Part shown: one piece after another, positions 23,894 through 35,015 of the stretch
Position numbering within the stretch: position 1 is the first letter of the stretch
Layout: every line of letters begins with the position of its first letter
DNA from: Anisus vortex
Lineage: Eukaryota > Mollusca > Gastropoda > Planorbidae
Length of the DNA stretch: 64,000 bases
Assembly: GCA_949126835.1 (NCBI GenBank)
Contig: OX421494.1
Coordinates: 4,161,201-4,225,200 of the forward strand
Direction: 5' to 3'
The notes under the pieces: generated by a model
What the model was told of the DNA's origin: nothing
Databases searched by the model: none
What the model saw: only the letters and a program-made list of their open reading frames with translations
Position numbers and translations under genes: made by a program

Positions 23894-25499
23894 TAGCACT
23901 GACCATGGCTGACTTCTCCTTCGCCAAGATCAACATATTCAATTATTTGTTTAACATAAGTAGAATGCAATTGCGTAGTTTCATATTTGAGCAGAATTAA
24001 GATATGGATATTATCAGAAAAACTGCATTTCAATTATACAGAACCATATTTAGTGAACGAATCGAAAGCTAACAAAAAAAATCAACAGTTCTATAACCAT
24101 ACATTATGTTCTAGTTTTTTTAAAATAGTCTTCTAATACACTTACTTTTATGAAGAAAACACACTTAGGCTGAAAGGGGAGAGAAAATTGTGAAAGGGGA
24201 GATAAGTGAAGTGATTAAAATCAATAACATCAAGAAATAATTTAACAAAATATGTGTAATAAATGAAATGCTTAAAATAAAATATTTCATTAATATTTCT
24301 GGTCAATAACATGAAGTATTAAGCACATAACTTAGGTAGATATAATAGTTATAGACAGTTGATATATACATTATTCATGGTGCTAAAAGTTTGTTGTCAA
24401 CTCTGCAATAAATTAGGTCAACTACTACCCATTTGGTGGCCGACAGCCGAACTTAAGTATAACAAAAGAGAAGATGGATCTAGCATGTACCATAACTAGT
24501 GGAAAGGTCGACTCTCTCATCTGCCATCATTATTTTCCCCATAGGACTGAGTTATTGAATATTTCCTTGTGGACACATTTTGGGACTTATCAATATTATA
24601 ATAATAAATAAAGCATATATAACGATAATATTGTCATATTCAATGATAATGGGGGTTTGGTAGAAAAACGTCTTGTGTGGCAGCTAGATGCTTATTCTAG
24701 AACTGGTCATGGGTGATACTTCTATGTATGGGCCCACTAGTGATACAAAAGAAAGTAAAGAGACTATTTGTGAACGGATATTCGGTGTTCATCTAATCAA
24801 AAAGACTATAATAAGATGGACCGCTTGCTCTATTTTAGAGCTTATATGTTCTTTTTTCCGTGCGCAGTTAATAACGCTGTCTTAAATTACTTCGACACTC
24901 CTACGTTAGCCTAAATGTTTCCGCTGTATACAGCTTTCGATTTTAATTCTAATTTTTCACTGAGAAAATCATAGCGATTAAATAAAACGGAGGTGTACAT
25001 TACAAAAGGGAATCGGGAATTCCGAAAAAAAAGTAATTCGAGTCATCAAATAGCAGAAACATTAAAGCAAGCGGTCCATCTTATTCTAAGTCTTTGGAAT
25101 AATGAATAAACGATTCACATTTTGTGATAGGCTTTAATTGTGAAATAAAACACTGACATGTGTCATAATATATGTCAGTGACAAGTGTCAATTGCGAGTT
25201 CGTTAAATACAATATAGATTCTCTGGGGGTGACTGAAACAGTTCTCCACAATACTAGGAATACGCAGCAAAACTCTTTCGGTTCAATAATAAATAGCTTA
25301 AGATAATAAATAATAAAAAATTGAAATAAATACTTAAAAAAAAAACTAATGTCCTAATAAGTATTCTATGAAATAGACAGAAAAAAAAACACAACCGTTT
25401 ACCTTCTAGCAAACAACTCTACACACATACATACACAAATGCATAAACAACTCATAGGGACGCTGGTTTACTCACCTCTGACCCAATTGTCCGTCCCAG
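23894..25499. other. No gene seen apart from MITE copy 2
   Basis: The missing downstream exons of the 25.7-28.5 kb gene could lie here or further left, but I could not identify one with splice sites and a consistent frame. Confidence 0.5.
24801..25095. mobile_element. 295-bp MITE, copy 2 (opposite orientation)
   Basis: Same inverted ends as at 1362-1662 and, on the opposite strand, the same interior with scattered substitutions. No transposase. Target duplication not clear. Confidence 0.82.
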
Positions 25500-25700
25500 T
25501 AATCTATGCGTGCCTTTATCTATCTCTTAATATTTATCTATCTATCTATCAATTATCTATCCATCCATTCGTCTATCTACCTCTCACTCGCAATTATATA
25601 TATGCCGGTTAATCTATCCGTCTACTTATCATCTATTTAACTATCTGTCTGTCTATATGCATGTCTGTATTCGATCTATTTATCACTATATATCTATACT
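25500..25700. repeat. Imperfect TCTA microsatellite next to the exon B donor
   Basis: atctatctatct, ccatccattcg and similar units, ending about 30 bp before the strong donor at 25730. Confidence 0.8.
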
Positions 25701-25730
25701 ATAATATTTAGATTCCAAAGGATAACTCAC

Positions 25731-28466
25731 CTTGATGTATAGAACTCACTGTTCGTGTTGTTATGAGTGACCGCCCCTGTCGAGTCTGAGATTTTGCCTC
25801 CATTAAACGTTTGTTCCTGGGTTACAATATTATCTGGCAATCTGCCATCGTCTGCCATAGGTCGTAATGTCTCGGCAGCATCATATGCTTCGTCACACGT
25901 CTTTACAATACTTTCTCCCCCAGTAGCAGACTCTTGGGGGTCAAGGCCATCGAGCCTGTGTGAAACTACATCTGTTACTTCACCATTAGAAGTCTTTTCT
26001 AGAGAAATTACTCTAGTTTGAGATTCGCTCACCGATTCACTCTCCGATGCTAAATTTTCCACAGGGGTTTGATCCGATGATTCGTTCGTGACTGTAAGGA
26101 CACAATGATCCGATTCGACATGTGTATGCTCCTTGCAGTCAGCAGTTAGGTTTGCATGCCAAGAGTTAATCCCAGTTCGGCCAGAAGAAGAAGGGGCCTG
26201 TCGGATGTTACCGTCGGATTGTGGTCTGCCCGATTCTTTTTTCGTCAAGGACTGGTTGGAAGGAAAACCTGATAACTGTTTTTCCTTAGCGGTTGATGTA
26301 TTAATGCGCGTCGCAGCGTCCAATAGTTCGCCGGGAAACACTGCAGTCTCCAAGCGAAACACCGAAGAACTACTTTCAGAGATAGAAGAAGTTTGATCAT
26401 CGCTTTGTCCGCCGCTGTGGCGGATCGTCTGCTGTGTAGCCTCTGACGTTGGGCGGGACACATCGGCGCTCACTGCGTAGAGCCGCTGGCGTAAGGTCGG
26501 ACCTGCTTCGTCGAGAGATGTCTCCGCCGCCTGCGCACTGTCTTCTGCAGGTCTTTTGGTATCACCGGACGCGCACTCCATATTCTTGTTTACGCTCCAA
26601 TCAAAAAAGTTTTTAGACTTCAGATCAAAGTTGGATGGGTTAGTAGCAGGGATGGGGCACGGCATGTTGCCTTGGATAGACGTTGCCAGGTCCCAGTCAA
26701 ATGCCTTTTGATTCCCACGAGCTGACCTAGATTTCGCGCTTTTAAATGGCGTCTCGGCTTCCCCTGCACTTTCGTGAATGCTGTACGACGCAGACGTTAC
26801 GTCGGAATCCGAATCACCGGAACAGCTGGACGAAATATCCGACGCTCGATTCTGGTGATTGGAGGATTTCTGGAGATCTTCAGGGTCGGCGACGTCTGCT
26901 GGAGATCTGGGCGCTGCAGTGGCGTCGTATAGTGTCGTAGGCGGGAACGCGCCCACTCCACCATCCGCGGAACCTCTCCTGATGTCGTCTGTCGCGGTGC
27001 TGTTTCCCTGACTGATGACGTAATGGGCGGCGATGGGAATTTTCGCAGGCGCCACCACGGTTTCCTCGGTAAGGTGGGGCGCATACGATCCGTGGGAGTT
27101 GAATCTTTGAGAGACAGTGTAATTCTGTAGATTCTTCTCGTGCGTGGATATCGTATGGAGATTGTCGTCAGGAGAGACCTTGGGTGTGCACAAAGAAAGA
27201 GAGGGGAATTGCTAAAATATTATCAACTTTTACGCTGACGAAGTTTTAGACGAAAACGCGTATTATTTAATTGAATAAAGTCATTTTGAGACAATTCTTG
27301 ATCTGAACCAGTGATTTATTTATACATACACATAAAAGTATAAAAGGTAATTTTGCTAGTAATTCAATCAATGAAATTCAAACTGCTACAAGTCGGTCAT
27401 TGTTTTGTGAACATTTATGTATAATAATAATAATAATACTATATTATAAAGAGTAACATTATATTATATTCTTTTATAACTATGTTAATACAAAGTAATA
27501 GAGAGGTAGAGTTTACAAGTTCATTTAAATATTGATAGGGTAAAATTGTTTCAGCTGGCACAATGCAAGGCTATTTTAATCACCCAAACTGACAGCAGGC
27601 CCACCTATTCCAACAGGAAAGACTCTATATACAATTATAATTATACCACCAAAGCCCAAAGAAAAAAGTAAATTTGGCAATAGTTGAAAAACTTGTCACG
27701 TTCGATCAACTGGAACTAGACCGACTAATTAATTGCGAGCTCCAGCGCCCGAGACGCTCGACGGCCTTTGGCATCCACAGATGTGTAGTCGTCGTGCTCA
27801 TTATTCTAACACTTAAAAAAAAAATCGTGGATGCATATGCTCGTGTGTCATTTTAGTATATCAACTATTTGTGTGTGTGCTAGAACAACATACGAATTCC
27901 ATTATGACTGGAAGTTGAACCGAGTTTTCGTTTCTATCGAACCGAACCGAAACTTGGGGTCTTACCGAACCGAAACTCTAGTTGTTACCGAATAGAACCA
28001 GAAGTTCTAAAATGAGTTCAATTCCCATCTCTATTTCCAATGTGATTTAGAATACCAGTTATCTAGTTTTCCTTCGAATCAGTCTTGTTGGAAACAACAA
28101 CAAAAAAATCGCTATATAATGGTGCCATTTTGTATGTAAGCTAAATACAGCACGGTAGGACGTGACCCTGTAAACGTGTAAATCTGAATTACCTTCGTCT
28201 TGCAATGAACACAGAGCGCCAAGCCGGCGACGATCAACAAGATGGCCACAGCCAGCAGAACCATGCCGATGATGTGCAGGGCGCTGTACTTGGAGAAGCC
28301 CTTCTCGTCCTCAAAGACGACCACGGTCAGCGTGATCCCCGGGATCAGCAGCGGGATGGCAAAGGAGACCATGCACATCCCGGCGCAGGTCCTCGGGTCG
28401 CTGCCCATGCACTTGGACCGGAAGCTTTCCACCCAGTCATGCTCGGTGACTTCCGGGGCTTCAGGT
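25731..28466 (-). CDS. Unrecognised two-pass membrane protein with long disordered tail (two internal exons, partial)
   Basis: Two exons read on the minus strand. Exon A is 28466-28193 (91 codons plus one base), with acceptor tttccacgcag and donor AAG|gtaatt. Exon B is 27178-25731 (482 codons plus two bases), with a pyrimidine-rich acceptor ending cacccaag and a strong donor AG|gtgagt. The phases agree (0 between A and B). Exon A encodes an acidic start, a Cys-rich stretch (Cys 19, 27, 31), a membrane segment at about residues 28-51 (rich in I, L, P, V), a short charged loop EDEKGFSK, and a second membrane segment at about 62-86 ending in CVHCKTK. Exon B is low-complexity, rich in Ser, Thr, Asp and Glu, with no hydrophobic segment; I infer a cytoplasmic, possibly phosphorylated tail. 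The 5' exons and the 3' end are not found here. I do not recognise the family. If the last donor were not used, the frame would meet TGA inside the donor itself. Confidence 0.72.
27908..28027. mobile_element. Possible decayed MITE with aaccgaaac motifs
   Basis: Repeated ccgaaccgaaac blocks between ends gactggaagttgaac and, on the other strand, gagatgggaattgaac. It lies inside the intron of the 25.7-28.5 kb gene, close to its donor. No target duplication was found. Confidence 0.35.
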
Positions 28467-29334
28467 CTGCGTGGAAACAACAAAAGATATTTGATTGGAA
28501 CGAATCGGACCAGTGAATTTTAAAAGGATCTTGTAACAATGGTCATGTGACAAAAGCATTATTTTTTATAACCCCTTGATCCATAAATCTGGTTAAAATA
28601 TGTTTATGTTTTTTGTTTGTTTATTTTGTTTTTTAAAGATTTATATATGATATATGTATATTTGATGTATATTTAAGTTACACGTGACAATATTCATTTT
28701 TCTGAAAAATTAAATGTCTATGAGATTTTGATTTTTCCTTCGAAAAACACACACATTTAAGTGCAAATATTGAACTAATTACTTGAAAAGTTTTCTTTGA
28801 TATTTTGTATCAATGATTTTATTTACTATCAAACTCACATGTTAACTCAATTTTGATAAAAAGCTCTTCACTTGGTCTTTAAAGGCCAACTGAAGAGGTT
28901 TTATCTAAAAATTGAGTTAATAGTTGATTTCGGTAGTAAATAATATTAAAATTAGTTGATCTAATTTTGAGAATACATAAAAGTTTTTTGTTGTTTTTTT
29001 TTGTCCGAAGAGCGGACATCTGAAATAAGCTGATGTAAGCAATCCTGTAGCCAGTCGAGTTGTTTTAATTGTCGACAACAAAGGAACGTGACGTCATTCA
29101 TAGGAAAATCGTGTGGGGAAAAAAATCACTTTGCCACGTGTTTTGAATCTTTTTAAACAAAATAGTTAACCAACAAAAACAACAACAAACAATAACAACA
29201 AACAAACACACACACACACACATTTAAGTGTTAATATTGAACAAAATATTTGAATGTTATGTTCAGTATTTTGTATGAATGATTTTAAATGGATTCTGAC
29301 ATTCAATAGGACAGACACATATTAATATATACGC

Positions 29335-29515
29335 AGAACCCCTTGCAAACGACCTAAAGGCAGACCCGGACTGAGATGGTTGGACGATGTCGAGATGGAT
29401 CTGCGACAGATCGGGGTCCAGGCCTGAAAAACAAGGCAATGGATAGATCCGAGTGGAAGGAGGTGGTGAGGCAGGCCAGAGCCCTCCACGGGCCGTAGCG
29501 CCTAAGATGATGATA
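29335..29515 (+). mobile_element. LINE ORF2 3'-terminal fragment
   Basis: The plus strand reads KRPKGRPGLRWLDDVEMDLR, then after a small frame break DRSEWKEVVRQARALHGP and a stop at 29496-29498, followed by an atgatgatag tail. This ending is typical of RTE/jockey-like ORF2 proteins. About 180 bp remain. Confidence 0.8.
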
Positions 29516-30879
29516 GACATAATAAAATTAAAACAATTTGACCTACATTTCTGTTTTGTTCTTTAAGGTTTTGAATATTATTAATTTTAAACCTTTTAGT
29601 ATTATTTCATGGGGTATTTCAAAATGTAGCGAAATAACTAATGGGATATCAAGCTTTAAATGAAAAGGAATGAGTTTACTTTTTTTTTTTACATACTTTG
29701 CAACTGTTTCACCATTTTCTGCTGTCGACAGATGGCGCTCTTTCTGCACAGACTTTGATGACGTCATTGTGGTTCTATATCAGGCGACATTGCTGAGTAG
29801 CTGAGTAATATAGGGTGCCTATATATAGAACCCTAAAATTAAAGTACAGTGAAAAATAGTTAGATCTAGTTATATATTTGTTGGAAGTTAGTTATCTGTC
29901 GGAGAACAGTCAATGAGTAGTCTGTCTTTATTATCAAAATATCGGAATAATATTGAAATTTTTTTGGCCATTAAAAAAAAATACATATTGGCTAGATTAA
30001 ATTTTTGTTTAGTATTAGTCTTTCTAAATATTAAAATTCAGTTCATCGTGCTTTTTGTATCTCGATTTAACACCACTGGACATTTTGTTATATTTTGTAG
30101 AGTAAATGTTTTTTTAATGTGCAAGTTTGTTTTGAGAGTATATTTGATTTTTTAGTGTTCAGAGATTGCGTCATCTGTAGGATTTGCAATCCGTGGACGT
30201 AAAACACTAAATAACCACTGACCTATATTTACACACTTAGGCTGTCAAGTGACCCCTTTTTTTCTTACACCTAAAAATAGTAACTAACACAAATAAATGG
30301 ATCTGATCTATTTAAACTGAATCTACAATATAGTCAACATCATAACGTCATTAAAAAAACAATATCGAAATGCATTAATAAAATTAGTCAACACTACGAT
30401 AACTGGAATAATATATGTTGCCTTTTAAATTAAGATAAATATCTGAAGTCTTTAAGATGAAATAATAGAAGTCTTTGAGATAAAATATCTGAAGACTTGA
30501 AAATAAAATATATGTTCCTTTAAAATAAATATATGAAGCCTTTAAGAAAAAGTAAAGAAATTAATTTAATGTTTACATGTACATGCATTTTATATAGTGC
30601 TGCGGGCATACCAAGGAAGTATCGAGTAGTTTAATATCTCTATTCAACTGTATTCGAATATGTGTACTAGATCTAAATGTGTAGACATCGGTCACAATTA
30701 AATAAAGAAAGCTGTAGTTTGATTAATCGAATACGTGTAGATTCTAATAGAAATGAAATATAACTTGCTGGAACCTGAAACTCGGAATGTTGAAATTTAA
30801 GAAAAAAACAACTACGAAGTTATGAAAACAACAATTTAACATATACAGCACTGAAGTTACAGACAGGGACCAAAGGTCA

Positions 30880-31130
30880 TATATATGGATAGATAGATGG
30901 ATACATATATAATTAACGAGATGTAAAAAAAACTGATAGATACTTAGATATAAATTTAGTAATAAGTGAATTTATAATAAGAATGATTGATCAAATATAT
31001 ATATTCTATTATATGAATAGGCGGATAGATAAATAGCCTATACCTTTATGTATAGATATATAGATCGACAGATGAATAGTTCAATAGATAAATAAATGAA
31101 TGGATAGATATACAATTTAATCGATATATA
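30880..31130. repeat. Imperfect TAGA microsatellite
   Basis: gatagatagatgg, agatagataaat and related units; the complement-strand equivalent of the TCTA blocks elsewhere. Confidence 0.7.
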
Positions 31131-31939
31131 GGTCTACTTAAGATAGGTTTTTATTTCTAAATTAATAGAGCTAACTTTTTATAAGCAAAACCCATGTATA
31201 TTAAACTATTCAAATAGGCCTAGACATGTAATATAGGGTAAAATAAATCAGAAACCTAGCGACCTACAAACACGCAAATAACTGAACTTAAACTAAGTAC
31301 AAAGAATCAAGTCTTTATCGGAGATAAGAACCCTCGCTCCATGTTACGAAATCTTCTACCTGTTAGCTCGTGAAAGGCACTCGTTTTGAACACAGCTCGT
31401 GCATAGAAATGAAACAACAACCTAGATAACTCTTAAAGTACGTTCATCTTTCGTTTTGAAGTCAAGAAACTTGACTGAAACTTGACTGATGACCTACAAT
31501 TACAACACAGGAACTAACGAAGAATAAGTTTTATAGTTACGTTTGTCGAAATCATTAAGTGGTGTATTTTATATCCAATTAGTTCAGTAAGATGTATTCA
31601 GCAGACGTGAAAAAAGTTTCACTATAAATAGAGGAAAGATAACTCTTACTCACTTTTGTAAGTGAGCCAGTTGGCGGGAGAGAGCGCCAGAGAGAGTGTA
31701 TTTGCGTGGGTGTGTCATTATGCCATGATGCTACAGGTGTACAGGCGAACACATATGCAGGCATACGAGTCACGGGTCTATTACAGCACCCACCGGACTA
31801 ATTTTTTGGCGGGGAAACGCTACATGCACAGCAAAAGTATATACGGTTTTTCAATGTAAATATTAGGTAACTGTAAAAATAAAATCTATCGGCATAGCCT
31901 CTTTTTTTTTATAGTAAATAAACACTCGGTCTCTTGGAG

Positions 31940-32265
31940 ATGATAAGTGTAAACAAACATACACACACAAGGATGTACACACACGAAAACAAAAAACAGA
32001 GGCACGTACATTCACACATACACATTTATAGAATAACACATACATCATTACCATAGTTACAAGCACTAGCACACATACACACACACATAAGCACAGCTAA
32101 AAACAATAACCCACGCACACATCCATACATACAAACACACACACCCCTCTCTAAGAATAACACACACAAATCCACAATTACAAACCAACAGTTTACCACA
32201 CATTCTCACACACTCACATACACACACTCAAATAGAAACCACACATAATAGATCTACACACCCAG
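31940..32265. repeat. Cryptic AC-rich simple sequence
   Basis: Scattered acacacac, catacac and cacaca runs over about 320 bp. No long perfect tract and no coding signal. Confidence 0.8.
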
Positions 32266-32828
32266 CCACTCCCTCATTAAAAACAGAGGGACTCCGATTT
32301 AAACAAGTGACGTGGGAATGAGATTGTAATAACACAGCTACACAGTGCTTAGGTCAAGGTTAGCATTTGTATAAATAAGAAACCCAATAGTTTAGGTACC
32401 CGGTAGGCCTATTTATAGATTTTGGTCTAAAGGGTAAAAGTACTTTTTATTTCCTACAAGTAAACTTACGACATATCGTTATTTCATGAAATATTTTATT
32501 AATTATAGGCTAACTATATTACATTAAATACCGTTTAGACAGCTCGATATTTAAAAAAAACAACAACACAAATTTCAGTTTTTTTTAACACAGAAAAAGT
32601 TTCTAAATATTTATAAATCACCAACCGATCAATAACTAGATTCACTTCATAAAGTCAGAATTACTAAAGGAACATTTATAAATTGAGTAGGCCTATAATC
32701 TATTTGTTTTGCCGTAGGTTTTGATAGATTATGATTTGAAAAGTAAAGATGGAGGGACCTTGGTTAAATTAAATTACTTTCTCTGTCACTTAAATCTTTC
32801 TTTTACGCTAACAAATTATTCTCTACTG

Positions 32829-33236
32829 CAGGGGTCGGCAAGCTTTTGACAAGAGTGTGCCAAAGTAAGAATTACAAATCACTCATCGTGCCAACAGCCT
32901 ATAGAAGTCATCCTGCCAACAGCCTATAGAAGTCATCGTGCCAACAGCCTATAGAAGTCATCGTGCCAACAGCCTATAGAAGTCATCGTGCCAACAGCCT
33001 ATAGAAGTCATCGTGCCAACAGCCTATAGAAGTCATCGTGCCAACAGCCTATAGAACTCATCGTGCCAACAGCCTATAGAAGTCATCGTGCCAACAGCCT
33101 ATAGAAGTCATCCTGCCAACAGCCTAAAAGTCATCCTGTTTTAGCACTCAATTTCTCGTAGAAGGTACTTTCGCGTGCCATTGAACATTGTCTGCGTGCC
33201 AAGTCTGGCTTGCGTGTCGTAGGTTACCGAACTCTG
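32829..33236. mobile_element. hAT-type MITE with an internal minisatellite
   Basis: Ends CAGGGGTCGGCAAGCTTTT and, on the other strand, CAGAGTTCGGTAACCTACG. Flanks are ctctactg (32821-32828) and ctctattg (33237-33244), an 8-bp target duplication with one mismatch. The interior is largely a 25-bp tandem repeat (see separate entry). Confidence 0.75.
32882..33128. repeat. 25-bp minisatellite inside a hAT-type MITE
   Basis: About ten units of tcatcgtgccaacagcctat plus agaag, nearly identical, with the variants tcatcctg and agaactca. Confidence 0.95.
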
Positions 33237-34169
33237 CTCTATTGAACATATGAACGCCCCTCCCCCTCCACCACCACCCTCCTTTACCCACTCTGATGAA
33301 AGTAACAAGAGTTTCTCGTGAAAGTAACAAATGAAATAGTGTCCACAGAAAAGAATGTCGTCATTAAATTCCACAGAAATAACAAAAAAAAAACAATATA
33401 AAAAAAACGACGACGCCCCTGCCTGTGTTTTCACGAAACATAATCACAAGAGCAGACGTAACCTGTCCTGACGTCATGGCACGAGACAGTCGTTGGCAGC
33501 AACAGGCTCCTGTTATGACTACCGGAATCGATCTCTATAAGTGTCATACTCGATACCGACCACCGGCCTCGCCATGCTTTCACTGGTACGGAACGAGAGA
33601 GAAGACAACACAAGAAGTAACAAAAATCGTTACTTTCAACTTTTAAAGCATCGAACGGAAATATAACCAAACAGAAAAATCTTTACCGCTACCACTGGGA
33701 GTGAATAAACAAACAATAAAGGACGCAGTGCACCCACTCCCCTTCTCCACAGCTCTACTTTAAAATTGAAAGACTAGTTTGAATGCAGTTGAAATCAGGG
33801 ACGTATTTAGGATTGTGGGGGGCCCTGTTCCCAATGGCCAAATTTATGTGGGGTGGCCCTCGTGGCGTCGCCCCTGCCTTCCGACACTGCTGTGTTAGCC
33901 TGTGTTTTGGGATGTGTGTGTGTGGGGGGGGGGGGGTTGTTGCATGGAATATTCCTAAATACGCCCTTGTTGTAAAGGCGTGACAGTTGATTGGGTTCGA
34001 AAAGAAAATGTATTGGTGAGCCCCTCAATGCGGACGACAGGCAGATATAAAACTTGGTTAACAATTGAAGCATTATTTCTGCAAGGTGTGTGTGTGTGCG
34101 GGGGGGGGGGGGGGGGGGGGGGTTGTGTGGTTCCGTGGTCCAAAGTCAGAACTTCTAATTGTCAATTTT

Positions 34170-34320
34170 TACCCAGGCTTGACACATCTTGAGACTCACC
34201 AGCTCCGATGGAAATCTGACCATCAAGTGGGAGTAAAGAGTGCTGGCCACACAATCCCGTAGTATATGCAGTGACCTAAACAAACGAATAAAACTGTTTT
34301 ACTAGCCACATGAAACAAAT
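34170..34320 (+). mobile_element. SINE-B remnant
   Basis: Diverged body with gactcaccagctccgatgga, gagtaaagagtgctggccac and acaatcccgtagtatatgca. It lacks the head and the terminal part. Confidence 0.55.
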
Positions 34321-34682
34321 AAATAACGTAAACCAGTACTTTAGTACTGTTGGGGCACAAGCCAGCTTTACAGAAATCCCCGTTCATTGTCCGCCCCACG
34401 CACCGAATTGGTAGTTACGCCCCTGCAAGCCATTCAACCATATCGTGTCACGCTCCGGTGAGTACAAGGAAATAAAGACATACTTGAATGAACGCGAATA
34501 TGCCCTTTAAAATTTTCATGACCATAAATTAACGACAGTGTTTAATTTATTGAAAACAAAGTACCAATCGGCAATGTGCGACAACAAATCGATCCAGATG
34601 CTCAATAGTAAATGCGCCCAATATTAAAACGAGCGGTTTCCAAAGAGTTTTGGAATTTAGTTGCATGTCTTGTGATAGTTGT

Positions 34683-35015
34683 GCCCGGATGTTGGATGTT
34701 GGATGCAGTAGGTTCTGACACACAGATGTCCGGATGTTGGATGCAGTAGGTTCTGACACACAGATGTCCGGATGTTGGATGCAGTAGGTTCTGACACATG
34801 GGTGTTCTGATGTTCGATGCTTGCAGTAGGTTCTGACACACAGATGTCCGGATGTTGGATGCTTACAGTTAGTTCTGACACACAGATGTCCGGATGTTGG
34901 ATGTTGAATGTAGTAGGTTCTGACACACAGGTGTCCGAATGTTGGATGCTTGCAGTAGGTTCTGACACGTGGGTGTTCGGATGTTGAATGCTTGCAGTAG
35001 GTTCTGACACGCAGG
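34683..35015. repeat. Minisatellite, unit about 38-42 bp
   Basis: About eight units with ggttctgacacacagatgtc and cggatgttggatgc, differing by presence of a cttgcag or ttggatg block. It translates as periodic Cys/Arg/Thr on minus, not a gene. Confidence 0.93.

Larger units (their letters stand above)
28467..32820. other. Probable intron or 5' flank of the membrane-protein gene; no exon found
   Basis: AT-rich, with one LINE scrap and two simple-sequence blocks. An upstream exon must exist because exon A begins inside a codon. Confidence 0.5.

Noticed and set aside
25767..27084. Open frames antisense or shifted to exon B
   Set aside because: Shadow frames of the long exon, without independent signals.
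28205..28539. Overlapping frames on both strands at exon A
   Set aside because: Only the minus frame encodes membrane segments and has matching splice sites and phase.
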